Source: Candidatus Zixiibacteriota bacterium (lineage in GTDB: Bacteria > Zixibacteria > MSB-5A5 > GN15 > FEB-12). Taken from it: a stretch of 9,376 nucleotides of DNA. Position 1 is the first letter of the stretch; each line of letters starts with the position of its first letter. Positions 6,443 to 9,376 of the stretch are shown here, piece by piece. The position numbers and the translations under genes are program-made. The notes under the pieces are model-generated. The model had not been told where the DNA came from, did no database searches, and was given only the letters and a program-made list of their open reading frames with translations. The DNA lies in assembly GCA_023700785.1 (NCBI GenBank), contig JAMPYH010000083.1:1-9376 (forward strand), given 5' to 3'.

Positions 6443-7555
6443 GTGGAAGTATATAGAATGAGCAGCAAGCTTCGCGAGCAGGAACGCGAGTACCTCATTC
6501 AGACCGCCAACGACACGTCGTTGGGCGCGATCGCGACAACCATCTATGTTGACGGCTCCCCTGCCGAGACTGTTCGTTGCCCGCATCCTCAGGAGATCGC
6601 GCCGGAGGAGATCCTCAGTCTGGTCAAATCGACCCACAACGAAAAAAAGCAGGAAATAGAGTTATTGCTGCAATCCTATCGTCGAGTGCTTCAGGATGGC
6701 CATCCTGTAACGATGCACCAGATGGCGGTAGTGCTGTATCATAAAGGTTTTTTTCATGAAGCTCGCGAGTTGCTGATCCAGTCGGTGAGACTGAATAGCG
6801 ACATGCACCAGGCCTTTAATCAACTATCTCTGACCGAGTTTTGTCTGGGCGAATATGGCGACGCTGTCGCGTCGGGCGTTCGGGCGGTCGAATTGCGGCC
6901 GAATTTCGCGGACTATCGCAATAATCTGGGCGAGGCGTATCTGGCATTCGGGGATTCAACCCACGCCATGCAACAGTTTGAGCAGGCGACCCAGATCAAT
7001 TTGTACTACGCGGACGCGTATTTTAATCTTGGCCTGGCACGGCTGCACCAAGCGCTGCATCTCTCGGATCCGTCGGCGTTGTTGCCTAAAATACAGGACG
7101 CCTTTCGCAAGGCTTGTTTGATCTTCCCGGATTTTGCCACCCACGCGTTTGAGGCCGCGTTAAACGGCATCAAAGAACGCGACCTGGCTCAGGCGTACAG
7201 CGCGCTTCTGTCCATTCGCGAGGCGCGTCGGGAAGCGCGCAGGCATGAACTTGCCGCCGCCCACCTTCGGACAAGTCTGATCCCGGAGCAATTGATCGAG
7301 CGGTCGTTGCAGGATAGGATCAATCTGTTGACCGGCCAGGTTGCCAGATATCCGATCTATCCCGATCTGCATTCAGAGTTGGGACAGGCGTATCTCGAAA
7401 TGGCCAGACTGACCTGCTCCCGAGCGGTACAGCATTTTCGGCGGGCGGTTGAATTAAATCCCTCCCTGACTCACAATCTCTCCGCGTATGACCATGCGGA
7501 AGAGCTGGTCGAGCGGATCGACGCGCTCCTCGCGGGGATGTCACAGAAAGGTTAA
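6443..7555 (+). CDS. TPR-repeat protein of the polysaccharide operon
   Basis: A 370-residue protein started at GTG on the strength of a well-placed GAGGAGA. No signal peptide or membrane segment is visible, so it is probably cytoplasmic. Residues about 10-85 are not TPR: a short strand-like segment (IATTIYVDGSPAETVRC, 30-46) is followed by charged helices (51-84), which looks like a small separate domain I do not recognise. Tetratricopeptide-like repeats follow at about 91-120, 124-156, 158-189 and 191-230, with typical landmarks such as AVELRPN and NLGEAYLAFGD. A charged helical region (240-300) comes next, and one more clear repeat at about 308-341 (LGQAYLEMARL to AVELNP). It sits 51 nt after the export gene and 10 nt before the kinase gene, so it is almost certainly co-transcribed with them. 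TPR proteins are frequent in exopolysaccharide clusters as assembly scaffolds; a link to the neighbouring kinase is inference. Confidence 0.85.
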   Translation: MEVYRMSSKLREQEREYLIQTANDTSLGAIATTIYVDGSPAETVRCPHPQEIAPEEILSLVKSTHNEKKQEIELLLQSYRRVLQDGHPVTMHQMAVVLYHKGFFHEARELLIQSVRLNSDMHQAFNQLSLTEFCLGEYGDAVASGVRAVELRPNFADYRNNLGEAYLAFGDSTHAMQQFEQATQINLYYADAYFNLGLARLHQALHLSDPSALLPKIQDAFRKACLIFPDFATHAFEAALNGIKERDLAQAYSALLSIREARREARRHELAAAHLRTSLIPEQLIERSLQDRINLLTGQVARYPIYPDLHSELGQAYLEMARLTCSRAVQHFRRAVELNPSLTHNLSAYDHAEELVERIDALLAGMSQKG

Positions 7556-7565
7556 GTCGCGCTCC

Positions 7566-8351
7566 ATGTCGCAGCACTCGATCATAGAGTTCTTTAGTCT
7601 TGAGAGCGGTCTGGCGACCGAGTTCCGGCGTTTGCTCCACAATGTGCTCACTCTCGGGAAAGACCGGGAGCTCAAGGCGCTGTTGGTGACCTCATCAATG
7701 CTGTCAGAAGGGAAATCAACCGTCGCGTCGGTGTTTTCTCTGACTGCCGCCAAAAAAGGATTAAAGACTTTGTTGATCGACGCTGATGTCCGGCGCCCGA
7801 CCGTGCATAAGCTCTTCAGGATGGAACGCGATAAGGGCGTCATTGATATCCTGGTCGAGTCGCTGCCGGTGAAAGATGCCATCAAAAAAACGCAACTGGA
7901 GAAACTTGATCTTATCACCGCCGGGCGAGTCCACCCCCAGCCGGCGGACGTTTTTGACGCCAACTTGATCGGCCGGATCATCCAGGAAATGAAGTTCTAC
8001 TACGACCTGATCGTGATAGACTGCGCTCCCGTGATCCCCGTCTCCGATCCGATGTTGCTGGCGCAGGAGGTTGACGGTATCCTGTTTGTCGTCAAGGCAG
8101 GGGAGACTCAGCGCGATATCGTGCAACGGGCAACTTCGATCCTGCATTCCAGCACCAACAAGCTTCTGGGAGTCATTCTCAATAACGCCGACGGAAGCCT
8201 CCCGTATTATTACAACCACGATTACTACGGGTACGACTACAAGCAGTCGTCCGGCGACGGGAAGTCGGGAAATGCCTCGGCGAAACCGACCAAATCCGTT
8301 CGCCCCGACCCCGGAACCGATCCCAAATCCAAGAACAGCTTTTCCCGATAG
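7566..8351 (+). CDS. BY-kinase-like P-loop ATPase (CpsD/CapB/Wzc cytoplasmic-domain family)
   Basis: A 261-residue protein from ATG 7566, ten nt after the TPR gene. An ATG at 7488 would overlap the TPR gene by 68 nt and add 26 basic, non-family residues, so it is rejected. The fold is the MinD/BY-kinase type: Walker A SSMLSEGKST (43-52), Walker A' LLIDADVRRP (69-78) with D72 and D74, and Walker B IVIDCAP (149-155) with D152. A tyrosine cluster YYYNHDYYGYDY (214-225) holds seven tyrosines, the usual autophosphorylation target. Such kinases regulate polysaccharide polymerisation and export together with a Wzz/Wzc-type membrane adaptor. No adaptor or membrane segment is found in this protein or elsewhere in the window. 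Unusually, the cluster is not at the very end: a Gly/Ser/Lys/Pro-rich tail of about 36 residues follows it. Kinase function is inferred from family; a regulatory ATPase without kinase activity is possible. Confidence 0.9.
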   Translation: MSQHSIIEFFSLESGLATEFRRLLHNVLTLGKDRELKALLVTSSMLSEGKSTVASVFSLTAAKKGLKTLLIDADVRRPTVHKLFRMERDKGVIDILVESLPVKDAIKKTQLEKLDLITAGRVHPQPADVFDANLIGRIIQEMKFYYDLIVIDCAPVIPVSDPMLLAQEVDGILFVVKAGETQRDIVQRATSILHSSTNKLLGVILNNADGSLPYYYNHDYYGYDYKQSSGDGKSGNASAKPTKSVRPDPGTDPKSKNSFSR

Positions 8352-8367
8352 GTGAATAAACAGCGGT

Positions 8368-9240
8368 ATGAGTAAGCATGTCAACTTGTTGACAGTTGAC
8401 CTCGAGGAATGGTATGTGGTCGAAGTCCTGCAGAGTCGATTCGAGTTCAACGACTGGCCGCACCTCCGTTCGACCGTGATCGAGAATGTCCGCAGATTGC
8501 TCCACCTGTTCGATCGCAAGAATGTCACCGCGACCTGGTTCGTTCTCGGCTGGGTGGCGCACAGACATCCTCATCTTATCGCCGAGATCGCGGATCATGG
8601 CCACGAGATCGGCTGTCATAGCTTTCAGCACCGTCGTGTGGACAAACTGGATCAAGCCACATTTCGTGAAGATACGGAGCGGGCGGTTGACGCCATTATT
8701 AAAGCGTGCGGGCTTAAGCCGCTTGGTTACCGCGCGCCAAGCTGGTCGCTCAACGCCGGTTGTCGCTGGGCTTTCAGCACCCTAGCCGAACTTGGCTTTA
8801 CGTACGACAGTTCGATCTTCCCCATCAAGCACGACCTGTACGGCATGCCGGACGGCCCGCGGCACCTGTTCAAGATGTATTTCGAGGACGGCCGTTCACT
8901 CTGGGAAATGCCGTCGTCAACCTTTCGACTCTTCGGGCTGAATCTCCCGATGGCGGGTGGGGGATATCTTCGACATTCGCCTTACTGGTACACCAAAGCG
9001 ATGGTCTCCCGGTTGAATCGAATTAAGCAGCCGGCAATGGTCTATATTCATCCCTGGGAAATGGACCCGAATCCACCCGAGATCGAAGGTCTCACGCCGG
9101 TTCAGCGTTTTCGGACCTATGGATCTACCGCCCTATTCAGCCATAAGCTGGAGCGCTTGCTTGACGATTTTGAGTTTACCACTATCGCGGACTATATCCA
9201 GACTCAGGCACGGCGGCCGATCGGCTTTGAATCGCGCTAA
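8368..9240 (+). CDS. Polysaccharide deacetylase, exosortase/PEP-CTERM-associated type (NodB fold plus DUF3473-like C-terminus)
   Basis: A 290-residue protein starting 16 nt after the kinase gene; TAGGTGA at the preceding stop may act as ribosome site. The N-terminal half has the carbohydrate-esterase-4 motifs: TVDLEEWY (9-16) with the catalytic/metal Asp D11, HGHEIGCHSFQH (77-88) with zinc ligands H84 and H88, and GYRAPSWSL (120-128). The C-terminal half matches the DUF3473-type extension, with MAGGGYLRHSPYW (195-207), VYIHPWEMD (225-233) with H228 as the probable motif-5 histidine, and RFRTYGST (247-254) near a terminal helix. In known loci this subtype travels with exosortase-type exopolysaccharide clusters and removes N-acetyl groups from the polymer. 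No signal peptide is visible, as usual for this subtype. The family call is strong; the substrate is inferred. Confidence 0.92.
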   Translation: MSKHVNLLTVDLEEWYVVEVLQSRFEFNDWPHLRSTVIENVRRLLHLFDRKNVTATWFVLGWVAHRHPHLIAEIADHGHEIGCHSFQHRRVDKLDQATFREDTERAVDAIIKACGLKPLGYRAPSWSLNAGCRWAFSTLAELGFTYDSSIFPIKHDLYGMPDGPRHLFKMYFEDGRSLWEMPSSTFRLFGLNLPMAGGGYLRHSPYWYTKAMVSRLNRIKQPAMVYIHPWEMDPNPPEIEGLTPVQRFRTYGSTALFSHKLERLLDDFEFTTIADYIQTQARRPIGFESR

Positions 9241-9369
9241 AACAGACGCAACTTCATTTCATCCAACTCGTTGTCCCGCTTGTATAATCAGAAAATCTAC
9301 TTGACCTGAGAACGTTGTTGAGTAGTTTTGAGGGTCTATCTCGATCGATACGCATTGTAAGGAGCTGAT
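9241..9369 (+). promoter_or_regulatory. Intergenic leader with TATAAT hexamer and strong ribosome binding site
   Basis: This 129-nt gap holds a perfect TATAAT (9283-9288) without a convincing -35 partner at normal spacing. A TTGACC (9301-9306) also occurs, but with only a poor -10 match (TAGTTT, 9323-9328). TAAGGAG at 9358-9364 is an excellent Shine-Dalgarno for the next gene. I see no terminator hairpin after the deacetylase. The following gene may be read from its own promoter or by read-through. Confidence 0.3.
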
Positions 9370-9376
9370 ATGAAAC
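9370..9376 (+). CDS. Start of a further gene, cut by the window end
   Basis: ATG at 9370, five bases after the TAAGGAG ribosome site, begins a frame of which only Met-Lys is visible. From position, it is probably another member of the polysaccharide locus. Nothing about its product can be read. Confidence 0.55.

Noticed and set aside
7488..7565. Upstream ATG that would lengthen the BY-kinase by 26 residues
   Set aside because: It would overlap the TPR gene by 68 nt and add basic, low-complexity residues; ATG 7566 starts right at family-like sequence.
7884..7890. A7 run in the kinase gene and a T7 run near 6747-6753 in the TPR gene as slippage sites
   Set aside because: They are shorter than the length usually linked to efficient slippage and lie within folded domains rather than at a linker.
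7761..8528. Long open frame (255 codons) on the minus strand opposite the kinase and deacetylase genes
   Set aside because: It runs antisense to two genes with intact family motifs. Its product has no recognisable domain and it crosses the junction of two real genes, as expected of a GC-driven shadow.
1..9376. CRISPR arrays, tRNA/rRNA genes, insertion sequences or phage genes
   Set aside because: No repeated spacer structure, RNA-gene sequence, transposase or attachment-site duplication was seen on either strand.

Overview
The window is about 9.4 kb of moderately GC-rich bacterial DNA. Every gene I can support lies on the + strand, packed closely with short spacers. The polysaccharide-export (SLBB/Poly_export) protein implies a diderm, Gram-negative-type envelope. 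The mix of RsbU/RsbW-like partner switching, TPR proteins, GGDEF signalling and a DUF3473-type polysaccharide deacetylase fits a deep-branching environmental lineage, for example in the FCB group or a candidate phylum such as Zixibacteria. That placement is inference and I hold it loosely. There are no RNA genes, transposons or CRISPR arrays.

Region 1 (1-717) is the 3' end of a TPR-repeat protein gene, followed by a weak terminator-like hairpin. Region 2 (755-3556) is a two-gene partner-switching module. The first gene is a 679-residue membrane protein that carries an RsbW-like GHKL ATPase/kinase domain at its N-terminus and an RsbU/SpoIIE-type PP2C phosphatase at its C-terminus, with a two-TM sensor and a HAMP domain between them. 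The second gene encodes a STAS-domain antagonist whose C-terminal extension looks like a winged-helix DNA-binding domain. A run of ten A residues sits exactly in the linker between the two parts. Region 3 (3557-5307) has a near-consensus sigma70 promoter, bracketed by a 9-bp inverted repeat, driving a membrane-anchored diguanylate cyclase with intact active and inhibitory sites.

Region 4 (5319-9240) looks like an exopolysaccharide operon with its own promoter. It encodes a Wza-like SLBB export protein, a TPR protein, a cytoplasmic tyrosine-kinase (BY-kinase/CpsD-like) P-loop protein with a tyrosine cluster, and a polysaccharide deacetylase of the exosortase-associated type. A further gene begins at 9370 with a strong ribosome binding site and runs off the end.

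Taken together (inference), an envelope signal sensed by the fused kinase/phosphatase would set the phosphorylation state of the STAS protein. If the C-terminal domain binds DNA, that could feed directly into transcription of the neighbouring c-di-GMP synthase and polysaccharide genes. The kinase-phosphatase fusion, the STAS-wHTH fusion, the A10 slippery run between its domains and the paired sites around the next promoter are the parts most worth following up.
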